Origin: an uncultured Colwellia sp.
GTDB taxonomy: Bacteria; Pseudomonadota; Gammaproteobacteria; Enterobacterales; Alteromonadaceae
Direction: 5' to 3'
Length of the DNA stretch: 57,872 bases
Assembly: GCA_913058405.1 (NCBI GenBank)
Contig: CAJXRC010000006.1
Coordinates: forward strand, 1 to 57,872
Both the position numbers and the translations under genes were made by a program. The notes under the pieces were generated by a model. It did not search any database. It saw only the letters and a list, made by a program, of their open reading frames with translations, and was not told the DNA's origin. Of the stretch, positions 46,136-55,651 are shown one piece after another (within the stretch, counting starts at the first letter, position 1; each line of letters begins with the position of its first letter).

Positions 46136-47615
46136 TTATCTCCCCTTTAAACTCATACAGATTAAAAGCTTGGACTAAGTCGCTCTCTACCTTAGTTAAA
46201 TCACTCTCTCCTGCCAATGAAATAGCGCGCATTTCACTAAAGTCAGATTGACGAGATAAGCTATTCCATGCTTGCATCAATTTCGCTTGATTATCACTGA
46301 CAGTGTAAAAATTACCTACTTTATACTGATACAGGTAACTTCTTGGTTGGCCATCAATAGTGCGTAAATGTACTAACATGGCAGGTTTATCATTAAGCAC
46401 TAACTTTTTCTTGGCTACAATAGTCCAGCGGTCATAATCATGCGTGACATTTTGCCAAACAATTAATTCGCCTTTATTTTGCTTATTGCCGTATATAGCT
46501 TGAAACATCTCAATACCTTGATCGTTTCTTTGATAGACTTTTTCGTAGGCGTCTTCAAAGCTAATTCCCCATGATGAAGAGGCCTCAGACGTGATGTTGT
46601 GCTCTTTTAAATTAACGCTAGGAATAGACTTTAAGACAAAAAAAGTTAATACCAATAAAGGTAAACTCAATAGCGGTAATACAGCATATTTAGAAAAATT
46701 CATTTGAGCTGCAGCGCCCAACAATTCTTTATGAGAGCGTTTTTTTGCCTGTTCCTTATCGGCAAAAAAACCGCCAACCCAAAACATCAGCATGATCACT
46801 AAACCAAAAAATAACCAACCATAAATAAGGTGATCAGCGCCGGTGGCATATTTCATGTCTGAGTAATAAGCAATAGCAACAATACCGTAAGCTCGAACAC
46901 CATTAGCTAAAATAGGTAACGTAAGCGCAAATATTACAAATAATATCTTTTTATAGGTTTTGTTATACGTTAAATAACTAAATAAGGTGCCTACAGCGAC
47001 TGAGGCAATTAAATATCGAATACCAGAACAAGCGACTGCCACTTCAAACAGACCTGTGGGTATTTGAATATATAAACCGTCAACATAAACAGGAATACCA
47101 TTAAGCTTAAGAAAAAAAACAGTGAACCATGCAGTAACATCTTGCAACAATGGTATGAGGTTTTCCCCCATAGGCACGGCAAAAAACAAATACATTAATG
47201 GAAATTTATAACACCAAGCCAATTTATTCCCAATGACTAGCCATATTAATAAAACTAATGACGTTACCGCAGACAGTTGCCCTAAAACGTTAATATCTGC
47301 CGAATACGCAAATAACCACACAAATAATGAAGCAACTAAAAGAGGTAGAGCTAACCAACTAGGTTGTATTCTACTTTGCAAGAAGTTTTCTTTATCTCGC
47401 CATACTAACCACAAACTAATAGGTAAAATGAAATACCCATGGGCGAAGGTATCTGATGTAGACCAAATAGCTTCCATGGCACGTAAAGCATCTTGATAAA
47501 CTACAACCCAAGCGAGTATTAGCGCAGAAAACATTACCCATAGCCGTTTGTCGGTTATGGCGAGGCAAGGTGAAAATTTTTGCTCTACTTCGCTAATTGC
47601 TACCATTACTATCAT
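46128..47615 (-). CDS. xrtA: Exosortase A fused to an EpsI domain
   Basis: A 495-residue polytopic protein. Residues about 25-290 are the exosortase: eight or so helices with the catalytic trio Cys196 (ACSGIRYL), Arg241 (ANGVRAYG) and His262 (GADHLIYGW). Exosortases cleave PEP-CTERM signals and anchor the proteins at the surface. Residues about 315-495 form an EpsI domain (periplasmic, with VLFFVLKSIP-like anchor replaced by a helix at 308-330 and the ending VQAFNLYEFKGE). Fusion of EpsI to the exosortase is typical of the XrtA type in proteobacteria. The start is Met1 or Met4. It overlaps the TIGR03087 gene by 23 bases. Confidence 0.95.
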   Translation of the reverse strand: MIVMVAISEVEQKFSPCLAITDKRLWVMFSALILAWVVVYQDALRAMEAIWSTSDTFAHGYFILPISLWLVWRDKENFLQSRIQPSWLALPLLVASLFVWLFAYSADINVLGQLSAVTSLVLLIWLVIGNKLAWCYKFPLMYLFFAVPMGENLIPLLQDVTAWFTVFFLKLNGIPVYVDGLYIQIPTGLFEVAVACSGIRYLIASVAVGTLFSYLTYNKTYKKILFVIFALTLPILANGVRAYGIVAIAYYSDMKYATGADHLIYGWLFFGLVIMLMFWVGGFFADKEQAKKRSHKELLGAAAQMNFSKYAVLPLLSLPLLVLTFFVLKSIPSVNLKEHNITSEASSSWGISFEDAYEKVYQRNDQGIEMFQAIYGNKQNKGELIVWQNVTHDYDRWTIVAKKKLVLNDKPAMLVHLRTIDGQPRSYLYQYKVGNFYTVSDNQAKLMQAWNSLSRQSDFSEMRAISLAGESDLTKVESDLVQAFNLYEFKGEISE

Positions 47616-48885
47616 CCTTTCTAGTAAAAAAACCTAATAATGGTTCCAAGGTTTGTGGCCAAGTAAAATGCTCAATGATCCACTCTCTACTCGAAAATCT
47701 CTCTGTCTCTTTATTCGCTAAAAATGTTAAACAAGCTTGTGCATACTCTTCAATATCATCAGTAATCACTACGGCTTCATTAGCATTTGCATTAATGCCC
47801 TCCATCGCCATTGGTGTAACAACAATCGCTTTATTTAACGACATAGCTTCAAGGACTTTATTTTGAATACCGCGTGCTATTTGCAAGGGTGCTACAACAC
47901 ACTGTGCTTCATTAATAAAAGGACGAACATCATTTACACGCCCGGTCACTAGAACACCTTGCTGTTTTGCTAAAGCGATAACATCACTACTTGGGTTACC
48001 ACCAACAATACAAAAGATTGCTTCGGGTTTTTTTGCTAATACTAATGGCCAAACATGTTCAGTAAACCATAAAACGGCATCAACATTAGCCCAATAATCC
48101 ATTGCCCCCGTAAAAGCAATGAACGGTTGATTTGGTACAAGCACTTCTTGTTCAAATTGTTTTTTCGGGTCAAAAAAGTGTATATCGACACCATTTAACA
48201 ACCCATGCACCTTGTTTTTCAGTGCTAAGGCTTGTCGCTCACTAAATAATTGCGCTTCATCTGGAGAAACGAACAAGCTATGGTCAAATTCAGCACAAAT
48301 ATCATTTTCAATTTGCGCTAATAGACGATACTCACGATTAAAAAACCAATTGGCCAAACCAGTCTTTTTCATTGCATATTGACGCCACTTATCGGAGTCA
48401 ATATCAACAAAGTCAATGATACGATCCAATGATGAAAACTGAGAAGTCTGCGCACTGTTCTCTTGAACGTATTGTGCCATTGAAGAGCTATAAACAAATA
48501 CTTTCCTAATTTTATGCTGAGCAATAACTCGATAAGTCCATTGCTGCATTCGTTTATCGAAATAATAAGGTAACGTAATAGGTTTATTGGTTAAAAAGCC
48601 AGTTAAGCCTTTAATTTTTGAGAGCATTTTATGCTGATCGAGATGAAAAATAGAAGCACAGTATTTTTCTAAACCTGAAACATATTGTTTATCAAATGGG
48701 TCATCGATAAAACAACCTAAATGAACCTCATACTGTTCACTCAGTTTTTTTAATATATTAAATGAACGTATTTTATCCCCTTTATTCGGTGGAAAAGGAA
48801 TACGATGACACAAGAACAACAAGGGCTCTTTTTGAGCACTATGATCTTCCTTCCTAGCATTAACCTGATCAGTTGAATGATTCAT
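47593..48885 (-). CDS. PEP-CTERM/EpsH1-associated sugar transferase (TIGR03087)
   Basis: A 430-residue glycosyltransferase of the exosortase A-associated stp1 type. LLFLCHRIPFPPNKGDKIRS (about 22-41) is the strongly conserved N-terminal block of the family. The donor domain includes FIAFTGAMDYWANVDAVLWF and VAPLQIARGIQNKVLEAMSL, the latter with the GT4 Glu. It overlaps exosortase A by 23 bases and begins four bases after the FemAB gene, so it sits in the core of the XrtA set. The first 20 residues are polar and poorly conserved. Confidence 0.94.
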   Translation of the reverse strand: MNHSTDQVNARKEDHSAQKEPLLFLCHRIPFPPNKGDKIRSFNILKKLSEQYEVHLGCFIDDPFDKQYVSGLEKYCASIFHLDQHKMLSKIKGLTGFLTNKPITLPYYFDKRMQQWTYRVIAQHKIRKVFVYSSSMAQYVQENSAQTSQFSSLDRIIDFVDIDSDKWRQYAMKKTGLANWFFNREYRLLAQIENDICAEFDHSLFVSPDEAQLFSERQALALKNKVHGLLNGVDIHFFDPKKQFEQEVLVPNQPFIAFTGAMDYWANVDAVLWFTEHVWPLVLAKKPEAIFCIVGGNPSSDVIALAKQQGVLVTGRVNDVRPFINEAQCVVAPLQIARGIQNKVLEAMSLNKAIVVTPMAMEGINANANEAVVITDDIEEYAQACLTFLANKETERFSSREWIIEHFTWPQTLEPLLGFFTRKDDSNGSN

Positions 48886-48889
48886 CGGC

Positions 48890-49948
48890 TTATCCTAGAA
48901 ATTTGGATAAAAATGGACCAACTAGTTGACTCACTTTTAGTGGTAATTTTTGCCACAACTCAATGAATAATTTGTACTTCGGGTTATTTGGGCTAAGGTT
49001 TGGCAATTCAGTTGCGTTGACTAGGTGGTAATAATAATAGAGTGACTTAGGTTCCATACCCCAATTTTTCTTGTACTTATAAGGACCACTATCATTTTTA
49101 CTCCGGCCAAAATCATACCAACGATAACCTTTTTCACTCGCGTTACACATCACTTGATAATACATGTAATCTGCACTTTTAAGGCCACGGGCACTATCAT
49201 TACCGCCACCATAATAAGGTAATACTTGCTCGTTGAAGTAAAAATTCATTACCGCACTTGATAATTGGTCATCTTTACTTTTAATAATAGCAATATCAAT
49301 ATTATCGCCGAAAACATCTACCAGGTTATCAAAGTAGGCTTTACTAAAAATTGGTGTGCCTAAGTTACGGTAACTCATTGACAGTAGATGATAAAAACCT
49401 TGTAAATTCGTCTTACCTGGCTCAAGCGAAAAGTTAAGCTCATTTTTGAGGGAGTGTCGGATCACCGCACGTTGCTTTTTCTTAATTGACGCAAGGATTT
49501 TCTCATTATCTTCCGCTAGTTCACAACCAAAAGCACTGTGTGCTTGCTTTAAGAGTAACGTCGACTCTTGCTTTTCTTGATAACGTAGCTCTAAATAATC
49601 AACTGATAACTTTTCAGCTAATAAACAGGCTTCTTGTTCTAATTGACGAACTAATTCAGGTGTATCAGCTATAGCACCGCCATAAACACAAAAAGGTGTT
49701 GAAATGAGTGCATGGCCAAATAACTTACTTTTCACCTCTACTAAAGGTAAAACACCGGCAATACTGCCATCAAGTTCTATAAACAAAAAGTAGCAATCAT
49801 GATTAAAGCTTTTTGATATCACTTGCTGCCAACCACTTAAGTGGAAAAAACTACCCTGTTGATGATTTTTAACATAGTGATCCCACGTCGAAAATTCAGA
49901 TGATGTGAGTTGTTTAATTGCATTATTAGTAATAGAAATATTATTCAA
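48890..49948 (-). CDS. XrtA-associated FemAB-like acyltransferase
   Basis: A 352-residue GNAT-fold protein of the FemAB-like family linked to PEP-CTERM systems (TIGR03019). The N-terminal FSTWDHYVKNHQQGSFFHLS and the C-terminal YYGGGNDSARGLKSADYMYY, then YRWYDFGRSKNDSGPYKYKK are characteristic. FemAB proteins add amino acids from aminoacyl-tRNA to cell-wall peptides; here the acceptor is presumably a sugar or protein of the surface matrix, which is not established. It lies 67 bases after the deacetylase gene, the widest gap in this part of the run. Confidence 0.93.
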   Translation of the reverse strand: MNNISITNNAIKQLTSSEFSTWDHYVKNHQQGSFFHLSGWQQVISKSFNHDCYFLFIELDGSIAGVLPLVEVKSKLFGHALISTPFCVYGGAIADTPELVRQLEQEACLLAEKLSVDYLELRYQEKQESTLLLKQAHSAFGCELAEDNEKILASIKKKQRAVIRHSLKNELNFSLEPGKTNLQGFYHLLSMSYRNLGTPIFSKAYFDNLVDVFGDNIDIAIIKSKDDQLSSAVMNFYFNEQVLPYYGGGNDSARGLKSADYMYYQVMCNASEKGYRWYDFGRSKNDSGPYKYKKNWGMEPKSLYYYYHLVNATELPNLSPNNPKYKLFIELWQKLPLKVSQLVGPFLSKFLG

Positions 49949-50015
49949 GTGTCCATTCTCTTTATATTTAACTTAAAGGTGAGCTCACCACAATTGCACT
50001 GTAACTGTTTAGTGT

Positions 50016-50882
50016 TTACTTCTTATTCAAGTAAACACTTTTCATCGTGTCCCACTGGTAATCTTCTAACAAACGTTCAACCTTACCTTCCATACGAGAT
50101 AAGTTTAAATAATGACGAAGTCTAGATTTTATCGAGGCACCTGCAATTCGAGGTTGCTCCGGATCGATTTCCCAAGGATGAAAATAAAAGCTGTAAGGCT
50201 GTTGCTCTGTATTTAAGTAATTATCAATACGTCTTTTTGACAACCAATAAGGATAAAGGCGAAAATAGCCACCACCACCAATACCCGTATTACGTTCATT
50301 TTTTCGAACTGTCGGGACCGGTATTTCAATGATGCCCTCATCTCTTTGATATTTAAAACGTGGCCAGTTAGGCACTCCGTATAAATCATGTTCAATAGGG
50401 TAAGTGCTCGAACTGTATTCAAAACCCAGTTCAGCTAAAACTTCGTACACCCAGGTATTGCTATCGTTAATAGAAAAGCTTGGTGCGCGATAACCAATAA
50501 TTGCTTGCCCAGAAGCATCTTCGAGTATTTGCTTACTTTTACTCACATCGGCCAGAAACTGCTCAGGAGTCATTTCAGTTGCGCGTTGATGAGCAAAACC
50601 ATGACTCGCTAGCTCATGTCCCTGATCAACAATTGCTTTAATTAAATTAGGACAACGCTCTGCTACCCAACCTAGAGTAAAAAAGGTGCATTTAGCCTGC
50701 TTTTGTTCAAATAGCTCTAATAACCGATAAGTGTTAGTTTCAACACGAAGCTCAAGGTTGTTCCATTCCGCCTTATCAATCGCCTTTTCAAAAGCAGAAA
50801 CATGGAAGTAATCTTCAACATCTACCGTTAACGCCTGCTTTTTAGGTAATGGAGTCATTTTGTTTACTGATTGCATTATCAT
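50016..50882 (-). CDS. XrtA-associated polysaccharide deacetylase
   Basis: A 288-residue NodB-type deacetylase of the TIGR03006 family found with exosortase A. LTVDVEDYFHVSAFE (about 18-32) is diagnostic, with the aspartates followed by a Glu. ELASHGFAHQRATEM carries the histidine pair and GYRAPSFSI the P-x-F variant motif. FYFHPWEIDPEQPR near the C-terminus is also typical. The start codon overlaps the EpsB stop by one base (TAATG). This is the third and most conserved deacetylase of the locus and lacks a signal peptide. The substrate is probably the exopolysaccharide or its lipid-linked precursor. Confidence 0.93.
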   Translation of the reverse strand: MIMQSVNKMTPLPKKQALTVDVEDYFHVSAFEKAIDKAEWNNLELRVETNTYRLLELFEQKQAKCTFFTLGWVAERCPNLIKAIVDQGHELASHGFAHQRATEMTPEQFLADVSKSKQILEDASGQAIIGYRAPSFSINDSNTWVYEVLAELGFEYSSSTYPIEHDLYGVPNWPRFKYQRDEGIIEIPVPTVRKNERNTGIGGGGYFRLYPYWLSKRRIDNYLNTEQQPYSFYFHPWEIDPEQPRIAGASIKSRLRHYLNLSRMEGKVERLLEDYQWDTMKSVYLNKK

Positions 50883-52285
50883 TAACGCCCTTTACCAAAT
50901 AACACAATCTCTACCGTACGAATTAAGATTAATATATCTAAGAGAAAACTACGATGCTTAATATAATACAAATCGTATTTTAGCTTCTCTAAAGAATCAG
51001 CCTCTGTAGCGCCGTAAGGGTATTTTAATTGCGCCCAACCAGTTAAACCCGGTTTAACATTATGACGTTCATTATAATACGGAATATTTTTGATAAGGCT
51101 TTGTACAAATTGCGGGCGCTCAGGTCTTGGACCAACAAATCCCATATGGCCATGCAATACATTCCAAATTTGTGGTAACTCATCGATACGATACTTACGT
51201 AAGTATTGACCAACTTTGGTAATACGATTATCGTTTTCACTCGCCATTTGGGCACCGTGCTTTTCTGCATCTAAACGCATACTACGAAACTTAATCATAT
51301 TAAACGGTTCGCCATCTAAACCAACACGCTCTTGCTTATAAAATATCGGCGCATTAAAACCTTCGGTAATCTTCATACACAGCGCAGTAATAAACATCAC
51401 TGGCCACGTCAATAATAACAAGACCAAAGCCATACCTGCATTAAAGATCCAATCTAAGGTATTTCGTAAATAATTATTAGAAGCGAAACCATTAGAATAA
51501 ATGACCCAGCTAGGATAAATAAGATTAACAGCGATTTGGCCAGTTTCACGCTCAATAAAATCTAATATATCTATAATTTCAATGCCGCGTATCTTACAAG
51601 CAAACAATTCATCAACAGGTAAATTATTTCGACGTTCATCATTTGCGACGACTATCTCATCAATACTATGAGCCAGGGTATATTCAACTAATGACTCATT
51701 AAGAGTAATACGAGTTTCGCGTTTGATTCCATCTTGTGAGTCACCGTCCATGATAACAAAGCCATGTACGGTAAAATCTTGTCTATCGACATCACGTCGC
51801 ATACGTCTTTCAATAATAGATGCACGTTGACCAGAGCCTAAAACTAAAATATTACGTTTACCAAAACCAAAAAAGTCGATTTTAAAGGTAAAATAACGAA
51901 AAGAACTCACAAGAAAAACACTAAGTGAAGAGGCTATAGCCAGTAACTCTATTGGTAGGTGATAAACGCCATAGAAAGGATTAATAAGTGTTGTTGCACA
52001 AAACCCGACAGAAACACACATCAACATGCGACGGAAAATCCCCCGAAAACTTTCTCTGAGTTTAGAGTTGTATAATCCTAGCGCTAAGGCACTTAATTGA
52101 TTTAATAGCGCAAAGATAACTGCATAGAATAATAAGAAACCATCAGATACCACGAAAAAATCAACAATGTGATATTCCCCGTTCAAATGAACAGCCAACA
52201 ATAGAGCACCAACAAATAAAATTTGCTCTATAATAATTAAAGACTTGGTACCTGTTGATAAATCACGAAATTTCGAACTAGACAT
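50882..52285 (-). CDS. XrtA-associated undecaprenyl-phosphate sugar phosphotransferase
   Basis: A 467-residue priming enzyme of the EpsB/WcaJ type (TIGR03013). Four N-terminal membrane helices are followed by a nucleotide-binding-like fold (NILVLGSGQRASIIERRM, about 155-172), a fifth helix and the catalytic domain. FYKQERVGLDGEPFNMIKFR and DELPQIWNVLHGHMGFVGPR, followed by PERPQF, are the bacterial sugar transferase signature. It transfers the first sugar-1-phosphate onto undecaprenyl phosphate. It is the first gene of the 23-kb minus-strand run and is divergent from the export operon across a 196-base region. Confidence 0.94.
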   Translation of the reverse strand: MSSSKFRDLSTGTKSLIIIEQILFVGALLLAVHLNGEYHIVDFFVVSDGFLLFYAVIFALLNQLSALALGLYNSKLRESFRGIFRRMLMCVSVGFCATTLINPFYGVYHLPIELLAIASSLSVFLVSSFRYFTFKIDFFGFGKRNILVLGSGQRASIIERRMRRDVDRQDFTVHGFVIMDGDSQDGIKRETRITLNESLVEYTLAHSIDEIVVANDERRNNLPVDELFACKIRGIEIIDILDFIERETGQIAVNLIYPSWVIYSNGFASNNYLRNTLDWIFNAGMALVLLLLTWPVMFITALCMKITEGFNAPIFYKQERVGLDGEPFNMIKFRSMRLDAEKHGAQMASENDNRITKVGQYLRKYRIDELPQIWNVLHGHMGFVGPRPERPQFVQSLIKNIPYYNERHNVKPGLTGWAQLKYPYGATEADSLEKLKYDLYYIKHRSFLLDILILIRTVEIVLFGKGR

Positions 52286-52351
52286 AACTGACTAGGTTCC
52301 CTTTAATTAATATTTATTGAATAACAAGTTTCTACTGAAAAAACAGCTCCG

Positions 52352-52379
52352 ATTCTAACAAAAAACACATTAAAGTTAA
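52352..52379 (-). promoter_or_regulatory. Weak candidate promoter of the long EPS run
   Basis: On the minus strand TTAACT (52379-52374) and TAGAAT (52357-52352) are 16 bases apart and 67 bases before the EpsB-type gene. The -35 match is poor. No second strong promoter is visible within the run, so this or a nearby one may drive most of the 23 kb. Confidence 0.3.
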
Positions 52380-52406
52380 CGATTAATTTACACATGTTAA
52401 TTAATA

Positions 52407-52436
52407 TTGCTAAAAGACAATAAAATACCATACAAT
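52407..52436 (+). promoter_or_regulatory. Candidate sigma-70 promoter of the export operon
   Basis: TTGCTA (52407-52412) and TACAAT (52431-52436) are separated by 18 bases and lie 46 bases before the start codon at 52482. The surrounding sequence is very AT-rich. No sigma-54 element (TGGC-N-TGC type) was seen, which differs from PrsR-controlled PEP-CTERM genes in other bacteria. Confidence 0.45.
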
Positions 52437-52481
52437 CACCCATAGTATTTAAATCAAATTGTATTAAAAAAGGTGTAAATT

Positions 52482-53117
52482 ATGGATAATCGCTTTGCCA
52501 GCACATTAAAAGTTGGATTGCTATTACTAGCAACTTTTCTTTCCGGTTGTAGCTCAAACATTACGCTACCGAGTGCGACTTTGCACCCTTCTAATACAGC
52601 AGATATAAATAGCTATAAATATTTAATTGGCTCTGGCGATGTGCTTAATATATTTGTTTGGCGTAATCCTGAAGTTTCAGGCTCATTTGTGGTGCGTCCA
52701 GATGGCATGATTACCACTTCTTTAGTTGAAGATATCGAAGTAGCTGGCAAAACACCAACTGAATTAGCTCGTTCCATTGAAGAAATATTAGCAACCTATC
52801 TACGTGATCCCATTGTTACCGTCACTGTTGAAAATTTTGTAGGGCCTTTCAGTGAGCAAATTCGTGTCATAGGTGAGGCTGCACAACCAAGAGCGATTAA
52901 TTATACCCAACATATGACCTTGCTCGATGTTATGATTCAAGTCGGTGGTTTAACCGAATTTGCAGATGGTAACGATGCAGTATTAATACGTATAGAAAGT
53001 GGTAAACAGAAACAATATCAAGTAATGATAGATCAATTACTTAAAGATGGAGAGATCAGTGCCAATGTTGATATGTTACCGGGCGATATTATCATTATTC
53101 CTGAAGCTTGGTTTTAA
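52482..53117 (+). CDS. XrtA-associated polysaccharide export lipoprotein
   Basis: A 211-residue Wza-like protein of the PEP-CTERM system (TIGR03027). A lipobox (FLSGC, Cys23) follows a short leader. Residues about 45-125 are the polysaccharide export domain (YLIGSGDVLNIFVWRNPEVS, then RPDGMITTSLVEDIEVAGKT), followed by one SLBB domain (IRVIGEAAQPRAINY and VGGLTEFADGND). Absence of a second SLBB and the C-terminal outer-membrane helix of Wza suggests it works with a separate barrel, likely the protein encoded at 55611-57227. It is the first gene of the plus-strand export operon, with AAAAAGGTG as ribosome-binding site. Confidence 0.93.
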   Translation: MDNRFASTLKVGLLLLATFLSGCSSNITLPSATLHPSNTADINSYKYLIGSGDVLNIFVWRNPEVSGSFVVRPDGMITTSLVEDIEVAGKTPTELARSIEEILATYLRDPIVTVTVENFVGPFSEQIRVIGEAAQPRAINYTQHMTLLDVMIQVGGLTEFADGNDAVLIRIESGKQKQYQVMIDQLLKDGEISANVDMLPGDIIIIPEAWF

Positions 53118-53168
53118 CTTACCAAAGTCTTAACACATCGAAATTTAGCGCACAATTAAAGGGTAGTA

Positions 53169-54755
53169 ATGCAAGATATATTTGAAGAGATGATTGATTA
53201 TCTAAAAGGAATTTGGTTAAAACGTCGTTATATCATTATAGCAACTTGGCTTATATGCCCTATTGGTTGGTATTTTGTCGCTGCGATGCCGGATGTATAT
53301 GAATCAGAAGCAAGAGTATATGTTGATACCCAGTCGTTATTACGACCTTTATTGAAAGGTTTGACGGTTGAAACTAATCCAAATACACAAATTCGTTTGA
53401 TGGTAAAAACATTGTTAAGCCGTCCTAATTTAGAACGTATATCGCGAATGACAGATTTAGATGTGCAGGCTAGCAATAGTACCGAATATGAATCAATCAT
53501 CAAAAACCTCAAAGATAACATCAAAATATCAGGGGTTGGTCGAGAAAATATATATACCTTGAGTATTGAAGATAGAGACCCTGAGATGGCAAAAAACATT
53601 GTGCGCTCAGCACTAACTGTTTTCATTGAAAATACTTTGGGCGAAACTAGAAGCGATTCAGATAGCGCACAAAAATTTTTAAATACTCAAATCAAAGATT
53701 ATGAAAACCGCCTTTCAAACGGTGAAGCTAGACTTACGAGTTTCAAGCAAAAATACAGTGGGATATTACCTGACCAGTCAGGTGGTTACTATGCAAAACT
53801 CAATGGTGATAAAGAAAAACTAAAAGCAATTGAATTAGATCTTTTAGAAAACAAGACTCGTCTTGATTCCGCTAAAAAGCAGCTCGCACAATCTATAAAT
53901 ACTGACAAAAACAGTGATAATAAAATCAAAAGTGAAAGCTCGATACGAACCACTTATGATGACAGGATCAATGAATTAGAAGTACAACTGGATGGATTAA
54001 AACTTCGTTATACCGACAAACACCCAGATGTCATTGAAATTAGTCGTAACTTAGAGCACTTAAATAAATTACGTAGTACTGAGATTGAAAAATATCTTGC
54101 GCAAAATGATGAAAACACAGGCAGTTTACAACGTTTAAGTGCTAACCCCGTCATTCAAGAAGTACAAATTCAAGTTAATCAGCTGGAAAACTTAATTGCC
54201 TCACTCAATGTTAGAGCTGAAAATTACCGTCAACGTATTATTGAGCTTGAAAATAGAGTGCATACTTTACCGGAAATTGAAGCTGAATTAATTGCACTAA
54301 ACCGTGGTTATGAAATCACTAAAGCTAAATACGAAGAGTTATTATCACGTAAAGAAACAGCTCAACTTGCTCAACAAGCGGATGAAACTACTGATAAAAT
54401 ACAATTTCGTGTCATTGATCCACCACGTAAAGCATCGAAGCCATCAGGACCAAAACGTTTTATTTTATTTGGAGCCGTCACTCTAGTTGGCTTTGGTGTT
54501 GGTATTGGTTTATCGTTGTTAATGAGTCAATTAACTCCTGTTGCAACTTCTACAGCTCAATTAACTAAAATTACTGGCGTACCTATTTTTGGTGTTATCT
54601 CTGCCAATGAGAATTTAGGTTTACATAAATGGCATCAGAAGAAAACTATCGTATTTATAGGCTCTAACCTGCTATTGCTCTGCCTATTACTATTATTTGT
54701 TAGTTATTTTGTATTCCCTAATCTTATTCAAGCACCATTAAAAAGGATCTTTTAG
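53169..54755 (+). CDS. XrtA-associated chain-length determinant (Wzz-like)
   Basis: A 528-residue polysaccharide co-polymerase of the TIGR03007 type. Helix one (about 20-37, IIIATWLICPIGWYFVAA) is followed by the Wzz domain (PDVYESEARVYVDTQSLLRP). Long coiled-coil stretches run from about 170 to 390. Helix two (about 437-458) precedes a cytoplasmic segment and a third C-terminal helix (about 495-517), an extra feature relative to Wzz. It governs polymer length together with the tyrosine kinase, which starts two bases after its stop. Located 51 bases after the export lipoprotein gene. Confidence 0.93.
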   Translation: MQDIFEEMIDYLKGIWLKRRYIIIATWLICPIGWYFVAAMPDVYESEARVYVDTQSLLRPLLKGLTVETNPNTQIRLMVKTLLSRPNLERISRMTDLDVQASNSTEYESIIKNLKDNIKISGVGRENIYTLSIEDRDPEMAKNIVRSALTVFIENTLGETRSDSDSAQKFLNTQIKDYENRLSNGEARLTSFKQKYSGILPDQSGGYYAKLNGDKEKLKAIELDLLENKTRLDSAKKQLAQSINTDKNSDNKIKSESSIRTTYDDRINELEVQLDGLKLRYTDKHPDVIEISRNLEHLNKLRSTEIEKYLAQNDENTGSLQRLSANPVIQEVQIQVNQLENLIASLNVRAENYRQRIIELENRVHTLPEIEAELIALNRGYEITKAKYEELLSRKETAQLAQQADETTDKIQFRVIDPPRKASKPSGPKRFILFGAVTLVGFGVGIGLSLLMSQLTPVATSTAQLTKITGVPIFGVISANENLGLHKWHQKKTIVFIGSNLLLLCLLLLFVSYFVFPNLIQAPLKRIF

Positions 54756-54757
54756 CC

Positions 54758-55651
54758 ATGAGTACTATTGAAAAAGCGTTGGCTAAACAAAAATTAGCTC
54801 AGCATGAAAAACTCGATACTCCTACTGAATGTCAGGCTAAAGCCGATAATAATATTCAAGAAATCAGTAGCTCTTCTGTGCACATGGCAACAGAAAAAGT
54901 AAATAATGATAAAGATAAAATAATATTAAATGGTGACCGATTAAATGAACGTGGTTTTATTTACAGCCCTGATAGCGCTCATCATATTCAAGAAGAGTTT
55001 CGTCATATCAAGCGAAAACTGCTAAACAATGCTTTTGGTTTAGCATCTAAAACTCTACATAATAGTAACTTAATTATGGTAACTAGTTCTCATTCTAATG
55101 AAGGAAAAACTTATGTTGCTATTAACTTGGCATTGAGTATTGCCCTTGAGCAGAATAAAACAGTACTCTTGGTAGATGCAGATGTATTGCGACCTAGCTT
55201 ACATAGAGAATTAGAGTTTGAAAGTAAAAAAGGCTTACTTGAATACCTACTTGCTGAAGTATCATCGCTTTCCGATATAATTTACAGTACTAACATTGAT
55301 AATTTAAAGTTAGTACCTGCCGGTAAGCCACATCATTTAACAAATGAACTATTAGCCAGTGAACGCATGGAGAGCTTAGCTAAAGAGTTAGCTGAGCGTT
55401 ATCCAGACAGAATAGTTATTTTTGATTGCCCACCAATTATTGGTGTAACAGAAACGCCTCTGTTGTCTGATCTTGTTGGTCAAGCGCTTGTCGTTGTAGA
55501 AGAGTCAAAAACCAAAACTGATGATGTTAAAACAGCGGTAAGTCAGCTCAATAGTGACATTGCTTTAGGCTTAGTAATGAACAAAACCATTAGATCTAAA
55601 AAGGATGTATATGGCTATTATGGATATGGCTATGGTAGAAAAAATCAGTAG
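54758..55651 (+). CDS. XrtA-associated tyrosine autokinase
   Basis: A 297-residue BY-kinase (TIGR03018). MVTSSHSNEGKTYVAINLAL (about 104-123) is the Walker A region, LLVDADVLRPSLH the Walker A' and IVIFDCPPII the Walker B. The tail ends in a tyrosine cluster (YGYYGYGYGRK), the usual autophosphorylation site. As a separate cytoplasmic kinase it pairs with the Wzz-like protein, encoded two bases upstream, to control polymerisation and export. Its last 41 bases are shared with the start of the next gene in another frame. Confidence 0.94.
   Translation: MSTIEKALAKQKLAQHEKLDTPTECQAKADNNIQEISSSSVHMATEKVNNDKDKIILNGDRLNERGFIYSPDSAHHIQEEFRHIKRKLLNNAFGLASKTLHNSNLIMVTSSHSNEGKTYVAINLALSIALEQNKTVLLVDADVLRPSLHRELEFESKKGLLEYLLAEVSSLSDIIYSTNIDNLKLVPAGKPHHLTNELLASERMESLAKELAERYPDRIVIFDCPPIIGVTETPLLSDLVGQALVVVEESKTKTDDVKTAVSQLNSDIALGLVMNKTIRSKKDVYGYYGYGYGRKNQ

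Noticed and set aside
26114-52481. JUMPstart/ops element (GGCGGTAG) for long EPS transcripts
   Set aside because: No copy was seen upstream of either EPS operon.
52286-52481. Sigma-54/PrsR-type promoter between the divergent EPS operons
   Set aside because: No TGGC-TGC pair at the required spacing; the region is better explained by sigma-70-like sites.
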